Shown: piece after piece, positions 20,102-30,001 of the stretch
Layout: every line of letters begins with the position of its first letter
How positions within the stretch are numbered: the first letter of the stretch is position 1
Origin: Candidatus Methylopumilus universalis
GTDB taxonomy: Bacteria; Pseudomonadota; Gammaproteobacteria; Burkholderiales; Methylophilaceae
Length of the DNA stretch: 64,000 nt
Reading direction: 5' to 3'
NCBI GenBank assembly: GCA_945883335.1
Contig: CAMCXI010000009.1
Location: forward strand, 1 to 64,000
Program-made: the position numbers and the translations under genes
The notes under the pieces: model-generated
The model's input: only the letters and a program-made list of their open reading frames with translations
What the model was told of the DNA's origin: nothing
Database searches by the model: none

Positions 20102-20779
20102 TTAGGCTGTTATTTGTTGGTAGGCAAGCTTGGCCGCTTCTTGCTCAGCATTACGGCGGCTTGTGCCTTCACCTTGTGTGGTGATATTGAATTTTGCAAC
20201 TTTGCATTCGACTCGGAAAGTTTGGCAATGCGCCTCACCTTGAATCGCCAACACTTCATAGCTAGGCACATCGATTTTTTTAGATTGTAGATATTCTTGC
20301 AATAGAGATTTCGGGTCTTTGCCGATGGATTTCGGGTCTATTTTCTCGATTAAAGGTGTGAATAGTTTGATCACCACCATCTCAGCTGCATCAAAGCCAG
20401 CATCCAGAAATACCGCGCCGATAATGGCTTCTAAGGCATCTGCCAACACTGAAGGGCGTCGCCAACCACCACTTTTTAATTCACCTTCACCCAAACGAAG
20501 TGCTTCGCCAATATTGAGCGTCAGCGCTAATTCACCTAGCGTTGGCTCTTTAACCAAATGCGCACGCAGACGACTTAAATCACCTTCATCCAACTTAGGG
20601 AATGCTAGATAGAGTTGGCTTGCGATGATGAAATTAAGCACACCATCACCCAAAAACTCTAAACGCTCATTATTGCTGCTACCAAAACTACGGTGCGTGA
20701 GCGCTTGAGTTAGCAGTGCTTGATTATAAAAATTATAGCCAATTAAGCGCTGGAGTCCGAAGGTGGTTTGATTAGTCAA
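20102..20779 (-). CDS. rnc: Ribonuclease III
   Basis: RNase III cuts double-stranded RNA during rRNA and mRNA processing. The 225-residue protein has the catalytic signature NERLEFLGDGVLN (near residues 37-49; Glu and Asp ligands) and the second acidic segment DALEAIIGAVFLDAG around 115. The C-terminal dsRNA-binding domain starts at about 155 (DPKSLLQEYLQSK) and ends with RRNAEQEAAKLAYQQI. It is 18 bases downstream of lepB. Confidence 0.97.
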   Translation of the reverse strand: MTNQTTFGLQRLIGYNFYNQALLTQALTHRSFGSSNNERLEFLGDGVLNFIIASQLYLAFPKLDEGDLSRLRAHLVKEPTLGELALTLNIGEALRLGEGELKSGGWRRPSVLADALEAIIGAVFLDAGFDAAEMVVIKLFTPLIEKIDPKSIGKDPKSLLQEYLQSKKIDVPSYEVLAIQGEAHCQTFRVECKVAKFNITTQGEGTSRRNAEQEAAKLAYQQITA

Positions 20780-20797
20780 GAGGAAGCACCCATCATA

Positions 20798-21544
20798 TTA
20801 GTGAATGCTCGTACCAATACGTTTAAATTGGTCAAAATTCCACCAAATAAAGAAGGCTTTGCCCACTAAATTTTGCTCTGGCACAAAGCCCCAATAGCGG
20901 CTATCACGACTATTGTCACGATTATCCCCCATTGCAAAGTAGTGCCCTGGCGGCACTTCAAATGCGCCTTCGCGGCTCATGCTATTTTCTTCAATCAGCA
21001 AGTCATGTTTAACATCACCCAACTGCTCTTCAAAGCGTTTTGCATGCACTTGATTTAAGCCAGCGCTTTCATAAGCGTAATCAGCAAGGTAAGTCATATC
21101 CAGCTTTTGGCCATTGATAAATAGCTGCCTATCTTGATAAAGAATCTTATCACCCGGCAAGCCAACCACACGCTTGATGTAATCAATCGACGGATCTGGT
21201 GGGTAGTGAAAAACAAATACATCGCCACGTTCAGGATGATTTATCTTGATAAACGTACTGTTCAAGATTGGCACCCGCAAACCATAAGTAAATTTATTGA
21301 CCAAAATAAAATCTCCTGCGAGCAAGGTTGGCATCATAGAGCCAGAGGGTATTTTAAATGGCTCAGCAACAAAGGAGCGAATCAAGAAGACTACTAAAAT
21401 AACGGGGAAAAAGCTTTTTGAATATTCAACGAGCATTGGATCTGGCGCATTGATCGCACGATTTTTACGCAAAACAAGAATATCCAGCAACCAGATAAAA
21501 CCAGTCACTAATAAAACTACGACCATAAATAACGCGAACATCAT
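20798..21544 (-). CDS. lepB: Signal peptidase I
   Basis: LepB is the inner-membrane Ser/Lys endopeptidase that removes signal peptides of secreted proteins. The 248-residue protein begins with one or two membrane segments (residues 1-20, and FFPVILVVFLIRSFV near 50-64). The catalytic Ser is in PSGSMMPTL, the catalytic Lys in DYIKRVVGLPGD, and the C-terminal box is GDNRDNSRDSRYWGFVP. It is somewhat shorter than E. coli LepB (324), but normal for betaproteobacteria as far as I know. It is 32 bases downstream of lepA. Confidence 0.96.
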   Translation of the reverse strand: MMFALFMVVVLLVTGFIWLLDILVLRKNRAINAPDPMLVEYSKSFFPVILVVFLIRSFVAEPFKIPSGSMMPTLLAGDFILVNKFTYGLRVPILNSTFIKINHPERGDVFVFHYPPDPSIDYIKRVVGLPGDKILYQDRQLFINGQKLDMTYLADYAYESAGLNQVHAKRFEEQLGDVKHDLLIEENSMSREGAFEVPPGHYFAMGDNRDNSRDSRYWGFVPEQNLVGKAFFIWWNFDQFKRIGTSIH

Positions 21545-21576
21545 GCTAATTGCCCTTTAATTTTTATTGTTATCTT

Positions 21577-23370
21577 TTATTTATCTTCAACACGTAAAAT
21601 GGCTAAGAATGCTTCTTGCGGGATTTCAACATTACCCACTTGCTTCATGCGTTTTTTACCCTCTTTTTGCTTTTCTAGCAATTTCTTCTTACGACTAACG
21701 TCGCCACCATAACATTTTGCCAATACGTTTTTACGCATGGCTTTAACTGTTTCACGCGCAATAATGTTGGCACCAATGGAGGCTTGAATCGCCACGTCAA
21801 ACATCTGACGAGGAATTAACTCACGCATTTTAGCCGCCACTTCGCGACCACGATAAATCGCATTTAATCTATGCACGATAAGAGAAAGCGCATCGACGCG
21901 GTCGCCATTCACCATAATGTCTAACTTAACCAAATCAGCGGCACGGAACTCTAGGAATTCATAGTCCATAGAAGCATAGCCACGAGACACCGATTTAAGC
22001 TTATCAAAGAAATCGAGCACCACTTCGTTGAGCGGCATTTCGTAGCTGAGCATCACTTGCCTGCCCATGTATTGCATATTCTTTTGGATACCTCGTTTAC
22101 CCGTACATAGCGTCATCACTGGGCCAACGTAATCCTGCGGCATGAGCAAATTGATATTAATCATCGGCTCGCGAATTTCTTCAACGCGTGAAGGTTCTGG
22201 CAAGCGTGACGGGTTCTCAATTTGAACCACTTCACCCGTCTTGAGCAACAACTCATAGATTACCGTTGGTGCTGTGGTAATCAAATCCATGTCGTACTCA
22301 CGCTCTAAACGCTCTTGCACAATCTCCATGTGCAACAGACCCAAGAAGCCGCAACGGAAGCCGAAACCTAATGCTGTGGAATTTTCTGGTTCAAACTGCA
22401 ATGAAGCATCATTTAATCGTAATTTTTCTAGCGCACTTCGTAGGGCTTCAAATTGATTTGATTCAACAGGATATAAACCCGCAAACACTTGTGGCTTCAC
22501 TTCTTTAAAGCCCGGCAGAGCCTCTGTAGCTTGCCTATCAGCCAATGTAACGGTATCGCCCACTTTAGCGCTTGTAAGCTCTTTAATGCCCGCAATAATG
22601 AAGCCTACCTCACCCGCTGAAAGTGATGCTTTTTGGAATGACTTCGGCGTAAACACACCAACCTCTTCACACAGATGGACAGCACCCGTGGCCATTAAGC
22701 GAATTTTATCTTTAGGTTTTAGCGTACCATCTACCACACGCACCAACATCACCACGCCCACATAGTTATCAAACCATGAGTCAATAATAAGAGCCTTGAG
22801 TGGCTTTGTCGGATCGCCGACAGGTGGTGGGACTCTTGCCACAACTGCTTCAAGCACATCACGCACGCCTTCGCCTGTCTTGGCTGAACAGCGCACTGCA
22901 TTTTGTGCTTCCACACCAATCACATCTTCAATTTCTTGAATTACCCGGTCAGGGTCTGCAGATGGCAAATCAATTTTATTCAACACTGAAGTGACTTCAA
23001 CGCCTAAATCTAATGCGGTATAACAGTTAGCGACACTTTGCGCTTCTACGCCCTGGCTGGCATCCACCACCAATAATGCGCCTTCGCAGGCTGATAATGA
23101 ACGGCTAACCTCGTAAGAAAAGTCAACGTGACCTGGGGTGTCAATCAAATTAAGTTGATAGACTTGTCCATCTAAGGCTTTGTATTGCAAAGCCGCCGTT
23201 TGCGCCTTAATGGTAATGCCACGTTCACGCTCCAAATCCATAGAATCGAGCACTTGCGCTTCCATCTCTCGGTCAGACAAACCTCCGCACAATTGAATAA
23301 TACGGTCAGCCAAGGTTGATTTACCGTGGTCAATGTGGGCGATGATGGAAAAATTACGGATATTTTTCAT
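21577..23370 (-). CDS. lepA: Elongation factor 4 (LepA)
   Basis: LepA/EF4 is a ribosome-associated translational GTPase implicated in translation initiation and back-translocation. The 597-residue protein shows G1 AHIDHGKST, the switch I region [10 protein letters not shown]3 DTPGHVDF and G4 NKIDLP; the C-terminal LepA-specific domain contains [21 protein letters not shown] (given as consecutive short motifs: KCYGGD, SRKKKLL) and ends with [11 protein letters not shown] short GC hairpin lies between this gene and the upstream protease gene. Confidence 0.97.
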   Translation of the reverse strand: MKNIRNFSIIAHIDHGKSTLADRIIQLCGGLSDREMEAQVLDSMDLERERGITIKAQTAALQYKALDGQVYQLNLIDTPGHVDFSYEVSRSLSACEGALLVVDASQGVEAQSVANCYTALDLGVEVTSVLNKIDLPSADPDRVIQEIEDVIGVEAQNAVRCSAKTGEGVRDVLEAVVARVPPPVGDPTKPLKALIIDSWFDNYVGVVMLVRVVDGTLKPKDKIRLMATGAVHLCEEVGVFTPKSFQKASLSAGEVGFIIAGIKELTSAKVGDTVTLADRQATEALPGFKEVKPQVFAGLYPVESNQFEALRSALEKLRLNDASLQFEPENSTALGFGFRCGFLGLLHMEIVQERLEREYDMDLITTAPTVIYELLLKTGEVVQIENPSRLPEPSRVEEIREPMININLLMPQDYVGPVMTLCTGKRGIQKNMQYMGRQVMLSYEMPLNEVVLDFFDKLKSVSRGYASMDYEFLEFRAADLVKLDIMVNGDRVDALSLIVHRLNAIYRGREVAAKMRELIPRQMFDVAIQASIGANIIARETVKAMRKNVLAKCYGGDVSRKKKLLEKQKEGKKRMKQVGNVEIPQEAFLAILRVEDK

Positions 23371-23401
23371 AAATTCAGTGCAAAAGTTATACCAACAACA
23401 A

Positions 23402-23417
23402 GGGCGCCTAAGCGCCC
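23402..23417 (-). terminator. GC-rich hairpin between mucD/degP and lepA
   Basis: GGGCGC, a 4-base loop and GCGCCC form a perfect 6-bp stem. On the minus strand it is followed by CTTGTTGTTGG, a poor T-run, so it may only attenuate transcription or stabilise a 3' end, letting lepA be partly uncoupled from the rpoE operon. Confidence 0.4.
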
Positions 23418-23512
23418 CTGCAACCTACTACTAAGGTTTGATTTTACAGCAATTAAGGCCTTAACACCATGAGATGCTGGGGCTATTTCCTTGACCTAAT
23501 TGCTGCAATGCT

Positions 23513-24925
23513 TTACTTCGTATCCGTAACTTTAATAGGTACGTACAAAGTACTTTCTCCGCGCAACACTAAGACTGCTACTGTTTTCCCACTTGAAATA
23601 GTCGCCAAGGTCTTAGCAAACTGCTCTACGTTGCTGACTTCAGCGTTGTTTATGCCCAACACGATATCACCACGTCGAATGCCGGCAGTTGCTGATGCCC
23701 CTTGAGAATCAATCACCAATAAGCCATTTCTTCCGTTAAGCTTTTTCTTTTGCTGTGGCGTTAGCTCATTCAAAGTTAAACCTATACGATTAGCTTCTGG
23801 CTTAGCCGCACCTTTGCTTGGCGAGCTCACCTCATCCTTGTCATTAGGCGCTTCACCAACAGTCACCGGTAAAGTTTTTATTGAACCCTTACGAAGAACT
23901 TCAACATTTGCCACTTTTCCTGGCTTCACTCCCCCAACAGCTCGCGGCAAATCAGACGATGTGTTAATCGGCTTATTATCAAATCTAAGAATCACGTCTC
24001 CTGGTATCAAACCACTCCTTTCTGCTGGGCCACCTTTCTCAACACCAGCCACTAAAGCACCATTGGTGTTTTTCATTCCAAATGACTCAGCCAAGTCTTT
24101 AGTGATTTCTTGAATGGAAACACCTAGCCAACCACGAGAAATCTTACCACCAGCTTTAATTTGGCTAGAAATATCCATGGCCACGTCAATTGGAATAGCA
24201 AAAGATAAGCCCATAGATCCGCCGCTACGGCTATAAATTTGAGAGTTAATGCCAACCACTTCACCCTTCAAATTAAACAATGGACCACCTGAGTTACCTG
24301 GGTTAATTGCCACATCTGTTTGAATAAATGGCACAAAATTTTCTTGGGGCAAAGCACGGCCTTTAGCACTCACAATACCGGCCGTCATTGTGTTTTCAAG
24401 GCCAAACGGAGAACCGATGGCTGCCACCCATTCACCCACTTTTAATTGGTTTGCATCGCCGATTGCAACCTTAGGCAAACCGCTTGCGTCAATTTTAAGC
24501 AACGCCACATCTGTTCGACGATCTGAGCCAATAATTTTAGCTTTAAATTCACGTCTATCTGACAACTTAACAATCACTTCATCGGCCGCATTAATGACAT
24601 GCGCATTCGTTAAAATATAGCCATCCGCACTAATGATGAAGCCAGAACCCAAAGACTGGGATTTAAACTCTTGCTGAGGTGCTTGCCCTCTTGGACCGCC
24701 TGGCACAGGGAAGCCAAAACGACGAAATAGCTCATTAAACTGCTCATCGTCTTGCATGCCACCGAATGGATTGCCATTACCCTGCACCATTTGCGTAACG
24801 CTAATATTTACTACCGATGGGCCCTGCTTTTCAGCAAGCTCCGTAAAATCTGGCAACTCTTTTGCGAATGCCATTCCTGAAAATATAAACAAAAATAAAA
24901 AAATAACGACTACTTTTTTGATCAT
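23513..24925 (-). CDS. mucD: DegP/MucD-type periplasmic serine protease
   Basis: A 470-residue HtrA-family protease that degrades misfolded envelope proteins. A signal peptide covers residues 1-22 (MIKKVVVIFLFLFIFSGMAFA). The catalytic triad is visible: His in TNAHVI, Asp in RRTDVALLKI and Ser in GNSGGPLF. Two PDZ domains follow (starting near WLGVSIQEI and near IGLTLNELT). The start at 24925 is preferred because it begins the signal peptide and follows AAAGG; the frame stays open to 24958 inside rseC. Its place behind rpoE-rseA-rseB-rseC is that of mucD in Pseudomonas, where it negatively affects the sigma factor pathway. Confidence 0.94.
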   Translation of the reverse strand: MIKKVVVIFLFLFIFSGMAFAKELPDFTELAEKQGPSVVNISVTQMVQGNGNPFGGMQDDEQFNELFRRFGFPVPGGPRGQAPQQEFKSQSLGSGFIISADGYILTNAHVINAADEVIVKLSDRREFKAKIIGSDRRTDVALLKIDASGLPKVAIGDANQLKVGEWVAAIGSPFGLENTMTAGIVSAKGRALPQENFVPFIQTDVAINPGNSGGPLFNLKGEVVGINSQIYSRSGGSMGLSFAIPIDVAMDISSQIKAGGKISRGWLGVSIQEITKDLAESFGMKNTNGALVAGVEKGGPAERSGLIPGDVILRFDNKPINTSSDLPRAVGGVKPGKVANVEVLRKGSIKTLPVTVGEAPNDKDEVSSPSKGAAKPEANRIGLTLNELTPQQKKKLNGRNGLLVIDSQGASATAGIRRGDIVLGINNAEVSNVEQFAKTLATISSGKTVAVLVLRGESTLYVPIKVTDTK

Positions 24926-24929
24926 ACCT

Positions 24930-25418
24930 TTACCTTTCGTTACACTGAACATTAACAATTGACTGCAGATTTGATGGGTCTGCTAAACCCAAAATCACAG
25001 GACGATAACGAGCATCTAGCGTACCGCCTTGATGATGGCCTTTTAACCACACATAGCCTATAAACAAACCTAACACAGCACCTAATGCAGTATTTCTATC
25101 AGCATGCAAAGCATCAGAAAACACCGTGCTACCCAGTACAGCACCTAAAATTAATAATGCTAAGGGAATGCCATACACAGCAAAAGAACTCCAGAATAAG
25201 GCATTCTCGTCCACTCCGACGACAACGATTTGATTTACGCTTGCGTTGACCGTGTTTTGCGCTTTAAAAATATTAGGACGATGGCCAAACAAACGCCCCC
25301 AAATAGAAATGCCGCAACCGCGAGATTGACCGCACAAACCACAAGGTTTATTACGAATAATTTCTAAGCTGGCTACATTTTGGTCGACGCTAACAATAAT
25401 CGCGTTTTCTTGAATCAT
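24930..25418 (-). CDS. rseC: RseC/MucC-family membrane protein
   Basis: A 162-residue inner-membrane protein of the RseC/MucC family, associated in E. coli with sigmaE control and with the SoxR-reducing system. The N-terminal cytoplasmic domain has the conserved cysteine cluster CGLCGQSRGCG near residues 26-36; two membrane helices follow (around FAVYGIPLALLILGAVLG, and TALGAVLGLFIGYVW). It lies 4 bases before mucD and 84 bases after rseB. The exact function in this organism is not established. Confidence 0.88.
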   Translation of the reverse strand: MIQENAIIVSVDQNVASLEIIRNKPCGLCGQSRGCGISIWGRLFGHRPNIFKAQNTVNASVNQIVVVGVDENALFWSSFAVYGIPLALLILGAVLGSTVFSDALHADRNTALGAVLGLFIGYVWLKGHHQGGTLDARYRPVILGLADPSNLQSIVNVQCNER

Positions 25419-25502
25419 GATATTGGTTTCAATACTGAAAATAACAGAATGTCATTGTGAATGACTTTTGTGCTTAAGGCTAAATATTATATTGCAGGCT
25501 GA

Positions 25503-26492
25503 CTACTTTTTGTTCTTAAAGCTCACCGAGTTTGCAAACTGCGTAACCGCCGCTTCAGGAACTTCACCAATTACCATGACTTGATGACCTTCATTGATAG
25601 ATGCGTAAAAATTTGTGGCCCCAACAGCGGTATGACCAACTTTGGCTTTTGACCCTTTAGCCATGGGCTCAATGAAAACCGAAATCGACGCTAATCCATC
25701 AGAAAAAATCATTTGCGTAACAGGCAACGCCTTACCTTGAACAGGCTGCTTGACCTGATCAACCTTACGATAGCCAGAAGGTAGTTGAGCAATATCCCAA
25801 TCAATCTCTGAAGTATTGGCTTTAGCTGGAGAATCTAAGTCCATTACATAGGATTTAGTTGGATCAAATTTAGGTTTGTACCAATCCAAGCTTTGTCCTT
25901 CCATTAGCGTAAGCTGACTAAAGCCTATCTGCTCCAAAGAGTCACCGCGTTGATTCATCGTTGTAACTTTTAGTAACAAACCAAATTCTTTATCTACCCA
26001 AAACCGATATCCATAACGCATTTGATCTTTGGGAGATAGGTTAACGACCATCGCATCCCGTCCACCAATTCTTTCTGACCCATTAATGAGGGCCTGATAG
26101 CTGACTTTGAGGGCATCCATATTGCCAGGCAACAATGCTGGAAACATGTTTTGTCCACGCTTCTTCTCAATCATGATCTTTTCATTTTTTGGACTAAAAA
26201 TGACCACTTCCGAACCCTGACTCAACACCTCTCTTGGCGCCCCATCTAACACCACCATGCGGGCGAATTCACCCTGTACTGAGTTCATGTGCGTAAGCTG
26301 AACAGACTTTGATGTAGTGCCTGATTGATAAACGAATACACCTTTGTAACTAAGCTCCCTGGCCGCTTGTGAAGCTTTTTGCAACAATATCCAAGCATCG
26401 TCTTGAGATGCAAAAGCGGTCACTGAAGCAGCGCTTAGAAACCCAAGCAGCAAATTGGTTAAAAAATACTTTCTGAACATCAATTTATACAT
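25503..26492 (-). CDS. rseB: RseB/MucB sigmaE regulatory periplasmic protein
   Basis: RseB binds the periplasmic part of the anti-sigma factor and shields it from proteolysis, responding to envelope stress signals. The 329-residue protein has a signal peptide ending near TAFASQ, an N-terminal LolA-like domain (KGVFVYQSG, MVVLDGAPREVL, YRFWVDKEFGLLLK) and a smaller C-terminal domain (near AVGATNFYA). A start at the Met codon four residues later is also possible. It lies between rseA and rseC as in E. coli and Pseudomonas. Confidence 0.9.
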   Translation of the reverse strand: MYKLMFRKYFLTNLLLGFLSAASVTAFASQDDAWILLQKASQAARELSYKGVFVYQSGTTSKSVQLTHMNSVQGEFARMVVLDGAPREVLSQGSEVVIFSPKNEKIMIEKKRGQNMFPALLPGNMDALKVSYQALINGSERIGGRDAMVVNLSPKDQMRYGYRFWVDKEFGLLLKVTTMNQRGDSLEQIGFSQLTLMEGQSLDWYKPKFDPTKSYVMDLDSPAKANTSEIDWDIAQLPSGYRKVDQVKQPVQGKALPVTQMIFSDGLASISVFIEPMAKGSKAKVGHTAVGATNFYASINEGHQVMVIGEVPEAAVTQFANSVSFKNKK

Positions 26493-26540
26493 TGATTATC
26501 TTGTTTGACTTAGATTATTCATAGGGCTTATTGGCAGTGC

Positions 26541-27005
26541 TTATTCGTGGTTAGCTGATACAAAAGATGCTGGCTGAATAAAGTAGGCAGCATTACTTGG
26601 TGACATAGATTGATGTGCGCGCAAATACTCAGATGGAAGCACTTGTGCGATTTCAATGGAGCCAACATTCGACTCTAGTGATTGATTTTTCAAAACAACT
26701 AATCCAACAAAAAATACCGCAGCAACTGATGCAGCGATTGACCAAACGACTGGTTTATTGTCGTTCAATTTTTTGTTTAATGACACTTTTGGCGCAAGCA
26801 CAGTTGGTTGCTTGGCAATTTCGCGCATGACATTAGCTGTAACATCATGACGAAGTAGATCGTTACCTCGTAACACATCACCAATTAAATGATATGTGGA
26901 CCAAGAACTAGCCAAATCTTGATTGGCTTTCATTGCCTTCATTAGATATTCAACATCGTCCAAAGCTAAATCGTTATCGATTAAAGCTGATATTTTTTCT
27001 TTCAA
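26541..27005 (-). CDS. rseA: Anti-sigmaE factor RseA/MucA-like
   Basis: A 154-residue single-pass membrane protein. The N-terminal sigma-binding domain begins MKEKISALIDNDL and continues with a WSTYHLIGDVLRG segment typical of RseA N-domains; one membrane helix follows at about residues 90-107 (SIAASVAAVFFVGLVVL). The short periplasmic part would contact RseB and be cut by DegS and RseP. It is shorter than E. coli RseA (216) and more like MucA in size. It is 65 bases downstream of rpoE. Confidence 0.88.
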   Translation of the reverse strand: MKEKISALIDNDLALDDVEYLMKAMKANQDLASSWSTYHLIGDVLRGNDLLRHDVTANVMREIAKQPTVLAPKVSLNKKLNDNKPVVWSIAASVAAVFFVGLVVLKNQSLESNVGSIEIAQVLPSEYLRAHQSMSPSNAAYFIQPASFVSANHE

Positions 27006-27070
27006 TTTGTTGCTCCTACTTTCAAATACTCATTAACGGGTCAATACCGCATTCAATCAAATAACAGCTG

Positions 27071-27826
27071 TTACCATCTCTTGTCATCAGGCGTATCAAG
27101 CAAAGGCCTAAGTTTTGCTGCGATGGTTTCACGCGCTCTAAATATACGTGAACGAACGGTTCCAATCGGGCAACTCATTAAAGTTGCAATCTCTTCGTAA
27201 CTCAAACCCTCTAACTCTCTCAAGGTAATCGCCGTTCTAAGCTCATCTGGCAAAGCCATCATAGTTTCATTGACCGTTTTTGCAATTTCTTTGGTCATTA
27301 ATTCAGTTTCAGGAGTCTCAGCTGTACGAAGTTCTTCTGCATCTTCGAAGTTTTCAGCGTCCTCAATTTCGACGTCATAACTCACTTGTGGACGACGACC
27401 TAACGAAACTAAATAATTCTTAGCGGTATTAATACCGATACGATAGAGCCATGTATAAAACGCACTATCGCCTCTAAAGTTTGGCAATGCGCGATAAGCT
27501 TTGATGAATGACTCTTGAACCACATCTTCAACTTCAGCCTGATCTCGCACCATTCTAGAAAGCAAACGACCGAGCTTACGTTGGTACTTCTCAACTAACA
27601 TACCGAAGGCTTGTTGGTCACCGCGTTGCGCACGCTCAACGAGCGCCTGATCGATTTCACGATTACCGAGTATCGCACTGCCAGCGGGCTGACTACCAAG
27701 ATCATCAGTGTTGGAAGCGGCGCGCTCCGTTTTCTTATTATCTGTCATAGTCGAAGTATAACCTGCGCTAGTAGTACCAATGAACCCCATTTGGGAAATT
27801 TCAGCGATATTCTTTACATCAATCAT
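27071..27826 (-). CDS. rpoE: RNA polymerase sigma factor RpoE/AlgU
   Basis: An ECF sigma factor for the envelope stress response. Region 2 is visible as DVVQESFIKAYRALPNF and the FYTWLYRIGINTAKNYL segment; region 4 has LRELEGLSYEEIATLM and GTVRSRIFRARE. The sigma core begins only around residue 55 (EIDQALVERAQRGD). If the ATG at 27826 is used, with AAGGGG 8 bases upstream, the protein has about 50 extra N-terminal residues compared with usual RpoE (about 190-200). A later Met at 27748 is possible but lacks a clear ribosome site. A sigmaE-type promoter lies upstream at 27873-27901. Confidence 0.95.
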   Translation of the reverse strand: MIDVKNIAEISQMGFIGTTSAGYTSTMTDNKKTERAASNTDDLGSQPAGSAILGNREIDQALVERAQRGDQQAFGMLVEKYQRKLGRLLSRMVRDQAEVEDVVQESFIKAYRALPNFRGDSAFYTWLYRIGINTAKNYLVSLGRRPQVSYDVEIEDAENFEDAEELRTAETPETELMTKEIAKTVNETMMALPDELRTAITLRELEGLSYEEIATLMSCPIGTVRSRIFRARETIAAKLRPLLDTPDDKRW

Positions 27827-27872
27827 TTCTCAATCCCCTTAAGCTTTGTTTTTTATTTTGTAGCCATGTTTT

Positions 27873-27901
27873 AGAGACAACGCTAAACTGCACAAAGTTC
27901 A
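27873..27901 (-). promoter_or_regulatory. SigmaE/AlgU-type promoter of rpoE
   Basis: On the minus strand TGAACTT (27901-27895) is followed after 17 bases by TCTCT (27877-27873). This agrees with the AlgU/sigmaE pattern GAACTT N16-17 TCtga, with the best match in the -35. It would start transcription about 40 bases before the rpoE ATG at 27826, consistent with autoregulation, a known feature of rpoE/algU operons. It occupies the 84-base rpoE-nadB divergent gap. Confidence 0.7.
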
Positions 27902-27910
27902 ACGTGATGG

Positions 27911-29551
27911 ATGTTTATGCAGCAATTTGATGTACTCATTATAGGCAGTGGACTTGCTGGTCTAACAGTAGCGCTTAAAGTGGCCTCTGAAAAAAAAGTG
28001 TGCCTAGTTAGCAAACGTAAAATCAACGACAACTCAAGTAGTTGGGCACAAGGCGGCATCGCTGCAGTGCTGACTGGCGACGACTCCATTGAAGCGCATA
28101 TCCAAGATACTTTAATTGCTGGCGCGGGACTTTGTGATCAAGAAGTCACCAGACAAGTGGCGAGTCATGCGCGCGAAACAGTGGAGTGGCTTATCGCTAA
28201 GGGCGTTCCATTTACCCGCGAAGATGATGGCAGCGGCTATCACCTAACGCGTGAGGGCGGCCATAGTCATCGACGTATCATCCACGCAGCAGACGCAACA
28301 GGTCATGCCGTTCAAAAAACACTCGCCGAACAAGTCCTAAGCCATCCTAACATTACTGTGCTTGAAGATCATATTGCGGTTGATTTAATTACCTCACGTA
28401 AAGCCGGTATCGGCGCACCACAAGACAATGCAGAATGTCTAGGCGCTTACGTGCTCGACAACAAGACTGGCAAAGTCATGACGATTGGGTCCCAACAAAC
28501 TGTACTAGCAACAGGCGGCGCAGGTAAGGTTTATCTTTACACCACCAATCCTGACGTGAGCACAGGCGATGGCATCGCCATGGCATGGCGTGCTGGATGC
28601 CGAGTCGCCAATATGGAATTTATTCAATTTCATCCAACTTGCCTTTTCCACCCAAAGGCTAAGTCTTTTTTAATCACTGAAGCTGTTCGGGGCGAAGGTG
28701 GTATTTTAAGATTGCCTGATGGCACGAAATTCATGCCTCAGCATGATAAACGTGGTGAGCTTGCACCGCGAGATGTGGTGGCAAGAGCGATCGACTTTGA
28801 AATGAAAAAGCGCGGCCTAGACTGCGTGTTTTTAGACATTTCACACAAGCCGGCAGACTTCGTGATTTCTCATTTCCCTACCATCTACAGACGCTGCATG
28901 GAGCTTGGTATTGATATTACCAAAGAGCCCATTCCTGTTGTGCCAGCCGCACACTATAGCTGCGGCGGCGTAATGACAGATCATACAGGACGCACCGACT
29001 TAGCAAGCTTATATGCGATTGGCGAAACAGCTTGTACTGGTTTGCATGGCGCGAATCGTCTGGCCAGCAACTCTCTTTTAGAATGCATGGTGTTTGGCCA
29101 AGCCGCGGCGAACGATATATTGGCGCAAGCTCAAAAACCAAGCATAGCATTGCCTTACTGGGATGAAAGCCGTGTCACCGATGCGGATGAAGAAGTCATT
29201 ATTACGCATAATTGGAATGAGCTAAGACGTACGATGTGGAATTACGTAGGGATTGTGCGAACAAGCAAACGCCTGACGCGTGCGATGCATCGCATTCAAA
29301 TGTTACGTGACGAAGTCGACGAGTTTTACAGCAACTTCCGCGTGAGTAACAATCTCATTGAGTTGCGTAATTTATTGCAAGTAGCTGAGCTTATTGTTCG
29401 AAGCGCAATGGAGCGGCATGAAAGTCGTGGCCTACATTACAGTAAAGACTATCCAAATATGTTAGATATTGCGGTGCCTTCGGTGCTGGAACCCTCTAAT
29501 TACTTTAGCTTACTGCATAACAAGCTGACAGATAAATCTAATCTCGGCTGA
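27911..29551 (+). CDS. nadB: L-aspartate oxidase
   Basis: NadB oxidises L-aspartate to iminoaspartate, the first step of de novo NAD synthesis, using FAD. The 546-residue protein has the N-terminal dinucleotide fold [50 protein letters not shown] (two motifs), and [20 protein letters not shown], all matching E. coli NadB. The RTSKRL and [16 protein letters not shown] segments complete the C-terminal helical domain. A second Met two codons in is an equal start. It is divergent from rpoE, as in enterobacteria and pseudomonads. Confidence 0.97.
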   Translation: MFMQQFDVLIIGSGLAGLTVALKVASEKKVCLVSKRKINDNSSSWAQGGIAAVLTGDDSIEAHIQDTLIAGAGLCDQEVTRQVASHARETVEWLIAKGVPFTREDDGSGYHLTREGGHSHRRIIHAADATGHAVQKTLAEQVLSHPNITVLEDHIAVDLITSRKAGIGAPQDNAECLGAYVLDNKTGKVMTIGSQQTVLATGGAGKVYLYTTNPDVSTGDGIAMAWRAGCRVANMEFIQFHPTCLFHPKAKSFLITEAVRGEGGILRLPDGTKFMPQHDKRGELAPRDVVARAIDFEMKKRGLDCVFLDISHKPADFVISHFPTIYRRCMELGIDITKEPIPVVPAAHYSCGGVMTDHTGRTDLASLYAIGETACTGLHGANRLASNSLLECMVFGQAAANDILAQAQKPSIALPYWDESRVTDADEEVIITHNWNELRRTMWNYVGIVRTSKRLTRAMHRIQMLRDEVDEFYSNFRVSNNLIELRNLLQVAELIVRSAMERHESRGLHYSKDYPNMLDIAVPSVLEPSNYFSLLHNKLTDKSNLG

Positions 29552-29558
29552 CAACAGT

Positions 29559-29996
29559 TTAATGTTGATGCTTAGTTTGCATACACGCCAAATATGCATC
29601 TGAGTTAGGTTGTGCACCATCCCGCTGGGCTTGCCAAATGGTTTCCGCAAGACAATCCATCAAGTCATGCTGAGCATCTGATTCGTTTCCATGTTTGAGC
29701 TTGAGTAATTGATAGGCTGGCGCAATCCCAATTGGTTGATTGATCGCCACTTGCTCCAAGACAGACATATGTAAACTCATGTGCAAAAAGGGGTTGGTTT
29801 CACCCATCTCAGGAAAGTAAGCTTGTTCCATGAAGCGTTCAGGTGCATCTAGAACAGCATGGTATTCGGGATGCATGTGAATGACTTGCAAAGCAATCGC
29901 TTCTAAATCCGTGAGTGTTTGTTTAGCCTGAAATTTAGCCCAAGTATCAAAAAAGAATTGTCTTACTTGGTCGCGAGTTGGATTAAATAAAGCCAT
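29559..29996 (-). CDS. DUF1841 family protein
   Basis: A 145-residue soluble protein with no signal peptide. It starts LFNPTRDQVRQFFFDTWAKF and contains MHPEYHAVLD, then NPFLHMSLHMSVLEQ and a DCLAETIWQAQRDG end. This pattern belongs to the DUF1841 family of betaproteobacteria, whose function is unknown to me. It lies 5 bases after nth and is likely co-transcribed with the Rnf operon. It meets nadB convergently with only 7 bases between stops. Confidence 0.78.
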   Translation of the reverse strand: MALFNPTRDQVRQFFFDTWAKFQAKQTLTDLEAIALQVIHMHPEYHAVLDAPERFMEQAYFPEMGETNPFLHMSLHMSVLEQVAINQPIGIAPAYQLLKLKHGNESDAQHDLMDCLAETIWQAQRDGAQPNSDAYLACMQTKHQH

Positions 29997-30001
29997 ATTT
30001 C

